A stretch of 39,410 bases of DNA from Lacticaseibacillus baoqingensis (GTDB lineage Bacteria; Bacillota; Bacilli; Lactobacillales; Lactobacillaceae). This document shows positions 33,327 to 39,410 of the stretch, in pieces (the first letter of the stretch is position 1; each line of letters starts with the position of its first letter). A model generated the notes under the pieces. The model searched no databases. It saw nothing but the letters and a program-made list of their open reading frames with translations, and was not told the DNA's origin. The position numbers were made by a program, and so were the translations under genes. The stretch is taken from positions 1-39,410 of the forward strand of contig NZ_RHOI01000027.1 of the NCBI RefSeq assembly GCF_003946165.1, read 5' to 3'.

Positions 33327-33433
33327 GAAATCGTGTTAGCTTTGCTTACAAGCATCAGCATATGATGAACAAATCATTAGTTTTTTTCGTTATATCCAGG
33401 CTTCCCGTTCTCATTTAGCGTCACTTTTGCTAA

Positions 33434-33853
33434 CTATTGCTTAAAAATCGCATCCCGATATTTTTCAAACCAACCCTTCCCCAAGCCCGTCGAAGCACTT
33501 AACACCAACCGCCGATCAGAATAGGCGCGCTTACCTTGAGACACCGCGTCACTGCGCGCCTGATTCGCTGCTGCTTGAGTTTTGAACGCGATCAATTCGA
33601 ACTTAACGTCACTGGCACCAATAAAACTGACACCGCTGGTTGCCTCCTTGGGCAACTCAAGGTCGGCGATCGTGGTGATTTGTGTTGCCGCTAAACCACG
33701 CTTTTTCACCCCCGCCAAGAATTGCCTTGGTGCAGTGGGCACACTGGTACTAGCAGACTGAGTCGCTGTCTGGTGCGGTGCTGGCTGACACCCGCTCAGC
33801 CCGACAGCGACTAAGGCTAACCCGACGAACATCCCAATGTGTGCTTTTAGCAT
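33434..33853 (-). CDS. Small predicted lipoprotein of unknown function
   Basis: 139 aa with a clear lipoprotein signal (hydrophobic core and lipobox LSGC near residue 22), a Thr/Ser/Pro-rich linker and a folded domain of about 90 residues containing FELIAFKTQAAANQARSDA. That segment resembles proteins measuring ion or peptide substrates but I cannot assign a family. The start at 33853 is preceded by a GGGGG-rich ribosome binding site. It appears to be alone. Confidence 0.7.
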   Translation of the reverse strand: MLKAHIGMFVGLALVAVGLSGCQPAPHQTATQSASTSVPTAPRQFLAGVKKRGLAATQITTIADLELPKEATSGVSFIGASDVKFELIAFKTQAAANQARSDAVSQGKRAYSDRRLVLSASTGLGKGWFEKYRDAIFKQ

Positions 33854-33929
33854 TTGACTCCCCCCTACTGTATATCTTTAGTATACCTAACACATCAGAC
33901 AAACGCCCGAAATGTTGCCAACTTGTGGA

Positions 33930-34247
33930 TTAATGGCTGGTCAGCTTGATGCCAATGATACTGATCAACAGCAATGCGACAAATCCCCAAGTCAGCGGAC
34001 TGAGACGATCCCCAAAAAAGCTCACTCCGACGATGACGCTTCCGACGGCACCGATTCCTGTCCAGATCGGATAAGCCATACTCATTGGCAGGCGGTGAGT
34101 CGCCATGGCTAAGCACCCGAAACTGATGATCATCCCCATAACCGTCAGCACCGTATAAACTGGTTGATGAAAGCCAGCACTCATTTTCATAAAAGTGGCC
34201 CAAACAACCTCAAAAACCCCTGCAATCGTCAAATAAATCCATGCCAT
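33930..34247 (-). CDS. gdx: SMR-family exporter of the SugE/Gdx (guanidinium) type
   Basis: 105 aa, four hydrophobic helices, conserved membrane glutamate E13 in AGVFEVVWATFMKMS. The loop AYPIWTGIGAVGSVIVGV and the ending GIKLTSH follow SugE/Gdx proteins rather than EmrE, so guanidinium export is the likely role. The start at 34247 gives the usual MAWIYL N-terminus and lies ten bases from AAGGAG; another ATG six bases earlier has poor spacing. A terminator-like hairpin abuts the ribosome binding site, as in riboswitch-controlled genes. Confidence 0.82.
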   Translation of the reverse strand: MAWIYLTIAGVFEVVWATFMKMSAGFHQPVYTVLTVMGMIISFGCLAMATHRLPMSMAYPIWTGIGAVGSVIVGVSFFGDRLSPLTWGFVALLLISIIGIKLTSH

Positions 34248-34257
34248 GATCATTGAT

Positions 34258-34317
34258 CTCCTTAAAAAAATACACCGCACCCTATCTCCTAAAAGCCTTT
34301 GGAGATAGGGTACGGTG
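34258..34317 (-). promoter_or_regulatory. Attenuator-like hairpin fused to the gdx ribosome binding site
   Basis: Arms 34273-34289 and 34301-34317 pair at 16 of 17 positions (ACCCTATCTCC / GGAGATAGGGT core). On the minus strand they are followed by seven T residues that touch the AAGGAG of gdx. This is a complete intrinsic terminator placed directly before a gene. It either ends transcription from the upstream integrase or is the expression platform of a leader RNA. I could not recognise a guanidine aptamer upstream. Confidence 0.65.
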
Positions 34318-34491
34318 CCTGCCCGGCGGCAGATTCGTATTGACCTTGGTTAAAGCCTAGCAAATTTATTGACCATCAGCAACCCGTCGGAATATTTCCC
34401 GGGAACAATGGCACATCTCGCGCCCGTCCCGTGGTATCAAGGTTTCTAGCACCACCGATTTTACTGTGGCACAGTTTTGACCCTTTTCAAA

Positions 34492-35625
34492 TTATTTTGG
34501 CTCATCGGGCACCTCCTTGGAGAATATCCCGTTGAGCTTTTTTGCGACTTCAAAGTTACTGTTGGGGTAAAGATGACCGTAAGTGCCGAGCGTCGTTTCG
34601 ATGTCCTCATGTCCCAGACGTTCTTTAATCTGGAGCGGGTTTTCACCGAGACTGATCAACAGCGACACATGCGAGTGGCGGAGGCCATGCACGGTAATCC
34701 GCTGAACTTTGGCGAGTGTACTGTACGCGTCCACAATATCCAAAAATTGCCCGTCAGAGCACGGAATCCCATCACGTGAGAATACCCACTCGGACGTCAC
34801 CATCGCCGCTTGTGCGACCTGCCACGCATCTAAGCACGCAATGGTATCATCATCAAGCGCCACGGTACGGCGACTGGCGGCAGTCTTTGGCGCTGGAGTT
34901 TCAAACCAGTTGCGGTTGTGATAGTCCATGGTCTTATTGATGTTCACCGTCTTAGCTTCAAGATCAACGTCTGTCCACTTTAACGCCCGTGCTTCACCGC
35001 TACGCAAGCCAGACATGAACATGAACCACAACATCGTGTAATCAAAGCGGCCAGTGTACGTGTTGGTGTTCGTCTTGGCGAGTACCTTTTGGAAGTCGGC
35101 TTGCGTCCAGAAATTGATCTTCGCTTTCTTCTTTTTGATGAGGCCAACGACCCGTACTGGATTCTCGTTGATGATACCAAGCGCCTTAGCACGTTCAAGC
35201 ACTTGGCCTAACATAATGTTGATGGTACGCGCATAGGATTGCTTACAGTCTTTGAGTACGCTGACTTGCCAATGTTGCACATCAATCGGCCGAATTTGGT
35301 CAATGACGATGTCGTTGAACCTAGTCAGATACTCACTGTTCATCAAGACTAGCCGCTGACGGTAGGTGCGTGGCTTTACTTGGGTTTTGTACCAAGGCTT
35401 GAACACGTCTTCCATAAAGTCGACAAACTTAGTCTGCTTGATGTCCTCATCATCGGCGATCCCCGCCGCCAACATTGCAACTCTTGCTTTTTTCGCCTCC
35501 GTTTTCGTTTTGAAGCCGCTGGCACGTTTTTGAATTCGTTTGCCAGTTCGTTTGTCAGTTCCTAAGCTTACGCGGAAGCTAAAAGTGCCGTCCGCCTGTT
35601 TGGTAATATGGTCTTTCGTAGTCAA
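34492..35625 (-). CDS. int: Tyrosine site-specific integrase
   Basis: 377 aa recombinase. The N-terminal part has the AP2-like arm-binding domain (FSFRVSLGTDKRTGKRIQKR, then GFKTKTEAKKAR) and a SAM-like core-binding domain. The catalytic domain has the first Arg in SGLRSGEARALKW near residue 210, HGLRHSH near residue 315, and the nucleophilic Tyr in TLGTYGHLYP near residue 350. The start is TTG 35625, seven bases after AAGGAGG and overlapping the previous stop as TTGA. All active-site residues are present, so it may be functional. Confidence 0.92.
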   Translation of the reverse strand: MTTKDHITKQADGTFSFRVSLGTDKRTGKRIQKRASGFKTKTEAKKARVAMLAAGIADDEDIKQTKFVDFMEDVFKPWYKTQVKPRTYRQRLVLMNSEYLTRFNDIVIDQIRPIDVQHWQVSVLKDCKQSYARTINIMLGQVLERAKALGIINENPVRVVGLIKKKKAKINFWTQADFQKVLAKTNTNTYTGRFDYTMLWFMFMSGLRSGEARALKWTDVDLEAKTVNINKTMDYHNRNWFETPAPKTAASRRTVALDDDTIACLDAWQVAQAAMVTSEWVFSRDGIPCSDGQFLDIVDAYSTLAKVQRITVHGLRHSHVSLLISLGENPLQIKERLGHEDIETTLGTYGHLYPNSNFEVAKKLNGIFSKEVPDEPK

Positions 35626-35885
35626 GATAGTTCCTCCTTAACTGCGGAAAGGCCACTTGGTGCACCCTCAAGTTGGCTTAGTTTCAAGCCTAATACTGCG
35701 TCTACTGCTTCCACTGGAACACGGTCTACGCCTTTCTTACCGTACCATCCAAGGCCACGTTTGAGCAACAACTCTTTTGCCATTTTGATGATACGGCTTG
35801 CTTGCGATTGACTGTACCCCAGCTTGATAAGGTCAGCTCTAGTCATCGTCAGGAAGACTGGCTGTTCTGGTACGTTAATATTCAA
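35622..35885 (-). CDS. DUF3173-like small protein, probable excision accessory
   Basis: 87 aa protein with the segment MTRADLIKLGYSQSQASRII followed by an AKELLLKRGLGWYGKKGVDRV region, which I recognise as the small DUF3173-type partner found before integrases in Gram-positive ICEs and IMEs. It looks like a DNA-binding fold and may be the excisionase. The start is TTG 35885 with AGGAAG eight bases before it; the ATG at 35846 lacks a ribosome binding site. Confidence 0.75.
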   Translation of the reverse strand: MNINVPEQPVFLTMTRADLIKLGYSQSQASRIIKMAKELLLKRGLGWYGKKGVDRVPVEAVDAVLGLKLSQLEGAPSGLSAVKEELS

Positions 35886-35962
35886 TCAAATCACTTCCTA
35901 AAGTTTGGTGGGAGTGAGATAATCAAACCAGATAGAACCCATATTTTATCTGTGAAGGGTGA

Positions 35963-37243
35963 CTACTTGCTTTGGTCGGCGTAGTCGCTCTTTTTTGATT
36001 TCTCACGTTGCTTTGAATCGGTCATAACACCGTTGCGTTGGTGCTGAAAATGGTGGATCACGTCCCAGTGGCGTTGCGTCAACTTACCACTGTCGATGAT
36101 GGCTTTGAGTTCGTTTGTGTTATTGTACTGGTCAATCAACTGCAACATCTTGAGTGAGGGTGCGACTTGCTTTCTCAACCACCGCGTAATATGGTCATAG
36201 TTTAACGGTTCTGGATTAGTGGAAAGTCGCAGCTTATCCCGATTGTTACCGATGAACGCCGCCCAACGAGGATCTAACACCCACTCACTTCTGGGTTTAT
36301 GACTTGGCGTCAAGAAACGCAGATACTGATTGATGATGCCGAACACGACTTGTTCGGGATCGCGCGTCGCCAATAGATGTTCAACCGCTGTGGCGGCACG
36401 TTCGCGGCGTAGCCGCACTTCAAAGCGAGTACGGATCGGTTGATCTTCAATGGCGATTTCTGGGTGTTTCTGATGTTGCTCAAATGCCTTGTCGTAGATA
36501 CAGAAATTGACTTCGCTTTGTGGCGAACCAAGGTACAAGGTGCGCCCAGAGGCGTGCCACTGTTTGGTGCGGTTGTCCCTGAACCCGCGAAAGCGTGAGC
36601 TGAATTCATCATGGTCGCACTTCTCAATTAGTGTTGGCACATCTAGTAATCCGTTGCGGTCGTTGATGGCTAAATCAAGTCGGGTAAAGTGGCAATCCAG
36701 TTTGAGACAAGTTTCGAGAAAATCGTACCAAGTTCGATGTTGCGATTGCAGATACGATTCGACGTAGCGACAACCTTGACCTTTCAGCTCAATCATTGTG
36801 CCACTGTCGTCTTTCGGGTTGTAATCTTCGGCATCCACATCTTGGTAAGGTGATAACATCATCTTGATCTCACCGCATGTTAAGGTTGCTGAATAGCCGT
36901 AGTGAGCGCCGTCGTGGAGATTGAAATGGATCGGGCTGATTTGGAACAGTTCGTTAATCAACTCTTCGTAGTCGTGCGTCTTGAAGGTGACGCTGAGATA
37001 GTCGATACAGACGTCCAGATTATTCTGACCGGTCAACGCACGCAACGCCAACGTCAGTTCTAATCGGGCTTTATCGTTGAGCGGCTTCTTGCGACCCAGC
37101 AGTTGATTCAGGTGTGACCGGCTGTAATTAGCCATGTCTGCGAGCTGACCTTGAGTAATATTGTTATCGCGCATTTCGTCGTGGACTTGATCAAGCCAAT
37201 CTTTGTTGGTCATGCCGCCAATTAGGTTTAAGTCTTTGAGCAT
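35963..37243 (-). CDS. MobT-type relaxase / replication initiation factor (Rep_trans), N-terminal HTH
   Basis: 426 aa protein of the replication-initiation-factor family related to Tn916 Orf20. Residues 10-70 form an XRE-like HTH (TQGQLADMANYSRSHLNQLL). The catalytic part follows with CIDYLSVTFKTHD near residue 92, HFTRLDLAINDRNG near residue 195, a YLGSPQSEVNFCIYDK segment and a TRFEVRLRRERA segment near residue 280. It would nick oriT and start transfer or rolling-circle replication. GGAAAGGAG precedes the ATG. An inverted repeat just upstream is a candidate target. Confidence 0.85.
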   Translation of the reverse strand: MLKDLNLIGGMTNKDWLDQVHDEMRDNNITQGQLADMANYSRSHLNQLLGRKKPLNDKARLELTLALRALTGQNNLDVCIDYLSVTFKTHDYEELINELFQISPIHFNLHDGAHYGYSATLTCGEIKMMLSPYQDVDAEDYNPKDDSGTMIELKGQGCRYVESYLQSQHRTWYDFLETCLKLDCHFTRLDLAINDRNGLLDVPTLIEKCDHDEFSSRFRGFRDNRTKQWHASGRTLYLGSPQSEVNFCIYDKAFEQHQKHPEIAIEDQPIRTRFEVRLRRERAATAVEHLLATRDPEQVVFGIINQYLRFLTPSHKPRSEWVLDPRWAAFIGNNRDKLRLSTNPEPLNYDHITRWLRKQVAPSLKMLQLIDQYNNTNELKAIIDSGKLTQRHWDVIHHFQHQRNGVMTDSKQREKSKKSDYADQSK

Positions 37244-37291
37244 GTTAGCTCCTTTCCAAGCGTCCTAACAGCAATTCGGCGTTTTACCTAT

Positions 37292-37329
37292 ACGGTAAGG
37301 CCGTGCCACAGGCGCTTTATGCCTACCGT
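37292..37329. other. Inverted repeat upstream of the relaxase gene, candidate oriT
   Basis: ACGGTAAGGC (37292-37301) and GCCTACCGT (37321-37329) pair with a one-base bulge around a 19-base loop. It lies about 50 bases upstream of the MobT-type gene, the position of oriT relative to orf20 in Tn916. No nick site can be assigned. Confidence 0.4.
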
Positions 37330-37364
37330 CGGATTTCTTGTTACTTGTATTTACCCCCCTATTA

Positions 37365-37703
37365 GAAGCGCTCCCTGGGATCTTGACCGGGGTGATTTTA
37401 AGTGCTGGGCGGGTATTTGGCGAAGCGGCGGCGTTGATTTATACAGCAGGTCAAAGTGCGCCGATTGTGAGTTATACCGATTGGAATCCTTTTTCTGCAA
37501 ATAGTTTCTTAAATCCGATGCGGCCTGCGGAGACTTTGGCGGTGCACATCTGGAAAGTCAATACCGAAGCGACCGTACCAGATGCCAGTGCCATCTCTAG
37601 TGGGGCGTCAGCAGTCTTAATCATCGTGGTGTTGGCCTTCAACCTTGCCGCCCGTGGTATCGGAGATCGGTTGTATCAGCATTTGACGGGAGGAAAGCGA
37701 TGA
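37365..37703 (+). pseudogene. pstA: Truncated phosphate ABC permease PstA (C-terminal part)
   Basis: Only about 112 codons of a gene normally near 290-300 remain. The preserved part starts at EALPGILTGVILSAGRVFGE, the conserved permease coupling loop and next helix, and runs through the last helices (AVLIIVVLAFNLAARGIGD) to the native end overlapping pstB as ATGA. Codons before 37365 do not read as PstA. The missing two thirds are not found left of the mobile element. The product cannot be a working permease, although a 121-aa frame opens at an ATG in the element end. Confidence 0.85.
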
Positions 37704-38494
37704 GTTATGCATTGGATGAATCGTACTTAGTCGAACCAACAGGTGATGCGGCGTTGACTACTGAAAATCTGGCGGTGTATTACGGCGGGGTGCATCAGGC
37801 GTTGTTTGATGCTAACCTCAAGTTCGCCCCACATACCATCACCGCGTTGATAGGGGCTTCTGGTTCTGGCAAGTCGACATTTTTACGTTCATTGAACCGC
37901 ATGAATGACAAGTTGGCTAAGGTGACGGGTAAGATAATGTATCAAGGCGTTGATCTGAATAGTGCAGCGGCGAATGTGTATGCGGTGCGCTCCCAGCTGG
38001 GAATGGTGTTTCAGCGACCGAATCCTTTTGCCAAGTCGATCCGCGCCAACATCGAGTTTGCGCTGAAGGCCCACGGAATCAAGGATAAACAACATTTGGC
38101 GGCATCGGTGGAATCATCGCTTAAAGGCGCGGCTTTGTGGGATGAAGTCAAAGATGTCCTGGACGATAGTGCGATGGCATTATCTGGTGGTCAACAGCAG
38201 CGTTTGTGTATAGCTCGCGCTATTGCAATGCAACCTGAGATCTTGTTATTAGATGAACCTGCTAGTGCATTAGATCCACTGTCGACGAGCAAGATCGAAG
38301 AAACGTTGGTCGAGCTGGCCAAACAGTTCACCATCATCATCGTGACTCACAATATGCAGCAGGCAACGCGGATCAGTCAGTACTGCGCGTTCTTCCATCT
38401 CGGTCACGTTATGGAATACGACCAGACGGACCGGCTGTTCACGCAACCGCATCTCGCGATTACAAACGATTACGTCACTGGGTCTTTCGGATAG
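37700..38494 (+). CDS. pstB1: Phosphate ABC transporter ATP-binding protein PstB (first copy)
   Basis: 264 aa ATPase with a PstB pattern: [19 protein letters not shown] near residue 52, [12 protein letters not shown], signature LSGGQQQR near residue 162, Walker [16 protein letters not shown] and switch [12 protein letters not shown]. It has a slightly long N-terminus. The DEPAS variant in place of DEPTS keeps the catalytic Glu. GGGAGG precedes the ATG, which overlaps the pstA stop. Its permease partner in this window is broken. Confidence 0.93.
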   Translation: MSYALDESYLVEPTGDAALTTENLAVYYGGVHQALFDANLKFAPHTITALIGASGSGKSTFLRSLNRMNDKLAKVTGKIMYQGVDLNSAAANVYAVRSQLGMVFQRPNPFAKSIRANIEFALKAHGIKDKQHLAASVESSLKGAALWDEVKDVLDDSAMALSGGQQQRLCIARAIAMQPEILLLDEPASALDPLSTSKIEETLVELAKQFTIIIVTHNMQQATRISQYCAFFHLGHVMEYDQTDRLFTQPHLAITNDYVTGSFG

Positions 38495-38505
38495 GGAGGA
38501 TCGTT

Positions 38506-39261
38506 ATGAGTCTATTATTATCAACAGCAGGTGTGCGACTTTATTATGGTAAGTTAGAAGCCTTGCACGGTATTGACTTGAATTTCGAAGCACACAAGAT
38601 CACGGCTTTGATCGGACCATCTGGTTGTGGCAAGTCGACTTATCTGCGTTGTTTGAATCGGATGAATGACCTGATTCCTGGCGTCACGATTACCGGGACA
38701 TTGAAATTAGAGGGGAACGATATCTATGCGCCCAAGACGGATGTTGTAAGTTTACGCAAAACCGTCGGCATGGTGTTTCAACAACCCAACCCATTTCCAT
38801 TTTCGGTATATGAGAATGTCGTCTACGGTTTACGCTGCGCCGGCGTGCGAGATCGTGCGACCTTGGATGAACGGGTCGAAACGAGCCTGAAGCAAGCGGC
38901 AATCTGGGATGAACTTAAAGATGATCTCCACAAAAGCGCCCTGAGTTTTTCTGGCGGCCAGCAGCAACGTATCTGCATCTCGCGCGTGTTGGCAACGCGG
39001 CCCAAGGTGATTTTGTTGGATGAGCCGACGAGTGCCTTGGATCCGATCTCAAGCGGCCAGATCGAAGAAACCCTAGCGCGGCTGCGCGATGACTACACGA
39101 TCATCATCGTCACACACAACATGCAACAAGCGTCACGGCTTTCAGATTACACCGCCTTCATGTTGAACGGGAAGCTGATCGAAGCAGGACACACCAGCAA
39201 GTTATTCATGCACCCGAGCAAACAAGAGACTAGCGATTATCTCAACGGTCGCTTCGGATGA
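38506..39261 (+). CDS. pstB2: Phosphate ABC transporter ATP-binding protein PstB (second copy)
   Basis: 251 aa ATPase, a paralogue of the preceding gene: [20 protein letters not shown] near residue 37, [16 protein letters not shown], signature FSGGQQQR near residue 147, [37 protein letters not shown]. Tandem pstB genes are usual in lactobacilli and streptococci. AGGGAGG precedes the ATG 11 bases after pstB1. phoU, which commonly follows, is not seen in the remaining bases. Confidence 0.93.
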   Translation: MSLLLSTAGVRLYYGKLEALHGIDLNFEAHKITALIGPSGCGKSTYLRCLNRMNDLIPGVTITGTLKLEGNDIYAPKTDVVSLRKTVGMVFQQPNPFPFSVYENVVYGLRCAGVRDRATLDERVETSLKQAAIWDELKDDLHKSALSFSGGQQQRICISRVLATRPKVILLDEPTSALDPISSGQIEETLARLRDDYTIIIVTHNMQQASRLSDYTAFMLNGKLIEAGHTSKLFMHPSKQETSDYLNGRFG

Positions 39262-39376
39262 CTGAAAGCGGCGTAACCCGACGATAATGATGCAAGTAAA
39301 AAGCGGCGTGGTGCGTGATACACACCGCGCGATGAGTCTTGTGGTGAACAGTCAAGTGAATGAGGTGAGGTTCTAG
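39258..39376 (+). other. Two tiny coupled reading frames after pstB2
   Basis: ATG at 39258 overlaps the pstB2 stop (ATGA) and runs 9 codons to TAA; a second frame starts at 39287 in TAATG and runs 29 codons to 39376. Neither resembles PhoU. They may be chance frames or the residue of a lost gene. Confidence 0.2.
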
Positions 39377-39386
39377 AAATATTTTT

Positions 39387-39409
39387 GGGTAGTTGAGCGT
39401 ATACTACCC
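39387..39409 (+). terminator. Possible terminator at the window edge
   Basis: GGGTAGT and ACTACCC pair exactly around nine bases. The window ends before any T tract can be seen, so it is provisional. Confidence 0.4.
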
Positions 39410-39410
39410 C

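Larger units (their letters stand above)
34318..37364 (-). mobile_element. Integrative mobilizable element (int - DUF3173 - mobT)
   Basis: Three minus-strand genes form a compact element: MobT-type relaxase, small DUF3173-like protein and tyrosine integrase. No FtsK-type coupling protein or conjugation genes are present, so it would need a helper ICE. The right end is fixed by the break in pstA at about 37365. The left end lies somewhere between the integrase stop (34492) and the gdx hairpin and is not resolved; no convincing att repeat was found. Confidence 0.75.

Noticed and set aside
34323-34491. Guanidine-I (ykkC) riboswitch upstream of gdx
   Set aside because: A GCTAGG word is present, but the conserved ACGGAGGGAUAAAAG-type segment and the order of motifs are not found on the minus strand.
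34384-37333. Eight-base direct repeat CCGTCGGA at 34384-34391 and 37326-37333 as att sites of the mobile element
   Set aside because: One shared 8-mer is expected fairly often between two stretches of this size, and the right copy lies about 30 bases short of the pstA break.
39258-39376. Degenerate phoU after pstB2
   Set aside because: The two short frames show no recognisable PhoU residues; kept only as a low-confidence note.
1-39410. CRISPR array, tRNA or rRNA genes
   Set aside because: No regularly spaced repeats and no cloverleaf or rRNA-like segment were recognised on either strand.

Overview
The window looks like a chromosome segment from a lactobacillus-type Gram-positive (Lactobacillaceae) with GC content near or slightly above one half, judged by eye. 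The reasons are AGGAGG-type ribosome binding sites, lipoprotein signals, a glutamine-type binding-protein/permease fusion, paired pstB genes, a CcpA-type cre site, and a complete narGHJI set without haem or menaquinone pathways. I cannot name the species.

Left part (1-7030). A minus-strand NitT/TauT-type ABC importer (110-2516) is divergent from a plus-strand lactate-oxidation operon lutABC (2744-5727). A NarK-type nitrate/nitrite transporter (5784-6971) follows in the same direction and ends at a perfect 19-bp terminator stem. A lactate-derived electron source and nitrate transport therefore sit together.

Nitrate-respiration core (7064-22841). Two divergent operons start from 17279-17449. 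Leftward: narG-narH-narJ-narI, then a FecBCD-type ABC importer (best guess molybdate/tungstate), moaE, moaD and a small cytochrome b5-like protein. Rightward: moeB, moaB, moeA, mobB, mobA, an unknown 82-aa protein, and a NreB/NreC-type two-component system. A 20-bp near-palindrome lies midway between the two predicted promoters, and a Rex- or CRP/FNR-like site overlaps the narG promoter. moaA and moaC are not in the window. The kinase has only one CxxC pair, and no NreA-like GAF protein was seen.

Middle (22842-30724). A structured intergenic repeat and a two-way terminator are followed by an Rrf2 regulator plus an NmrA-type oxidoreductase and an EamA transporter. Then comes a four-gene operon (25581-28728): two unrecognised proteins, a prenyl-synthase homologue that has lost all catalytic motifs, and ferrochelatase. 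Convergent to it is an operon with an intact long-chain polyprenyl diphosphate synthase, an unknown protein and a HesB/YneR-like protein. Haem and a prenylated quinone are both needed by NarGHI, so this block is probably cofactor supply. It is my best candidate for something undescribed.

Right part (30725-39410). A glutamine/polar amino-acid ABC transporter, a small lipoprotein and a Gdx/SugE-type SMR exporter preceded by an attenuator-like hairpin. Next is a compact integrative mobilizable element (tyrosine integrase, DUF3173-like protein, MobT-type Rep_trans relaxase). It abuts a pstA gene reduced to its C-terminal third, followed by intact pstB1 and pstB2. The 5' part of the pst operon is not on the other side of the element, so this is not a simple insertion.
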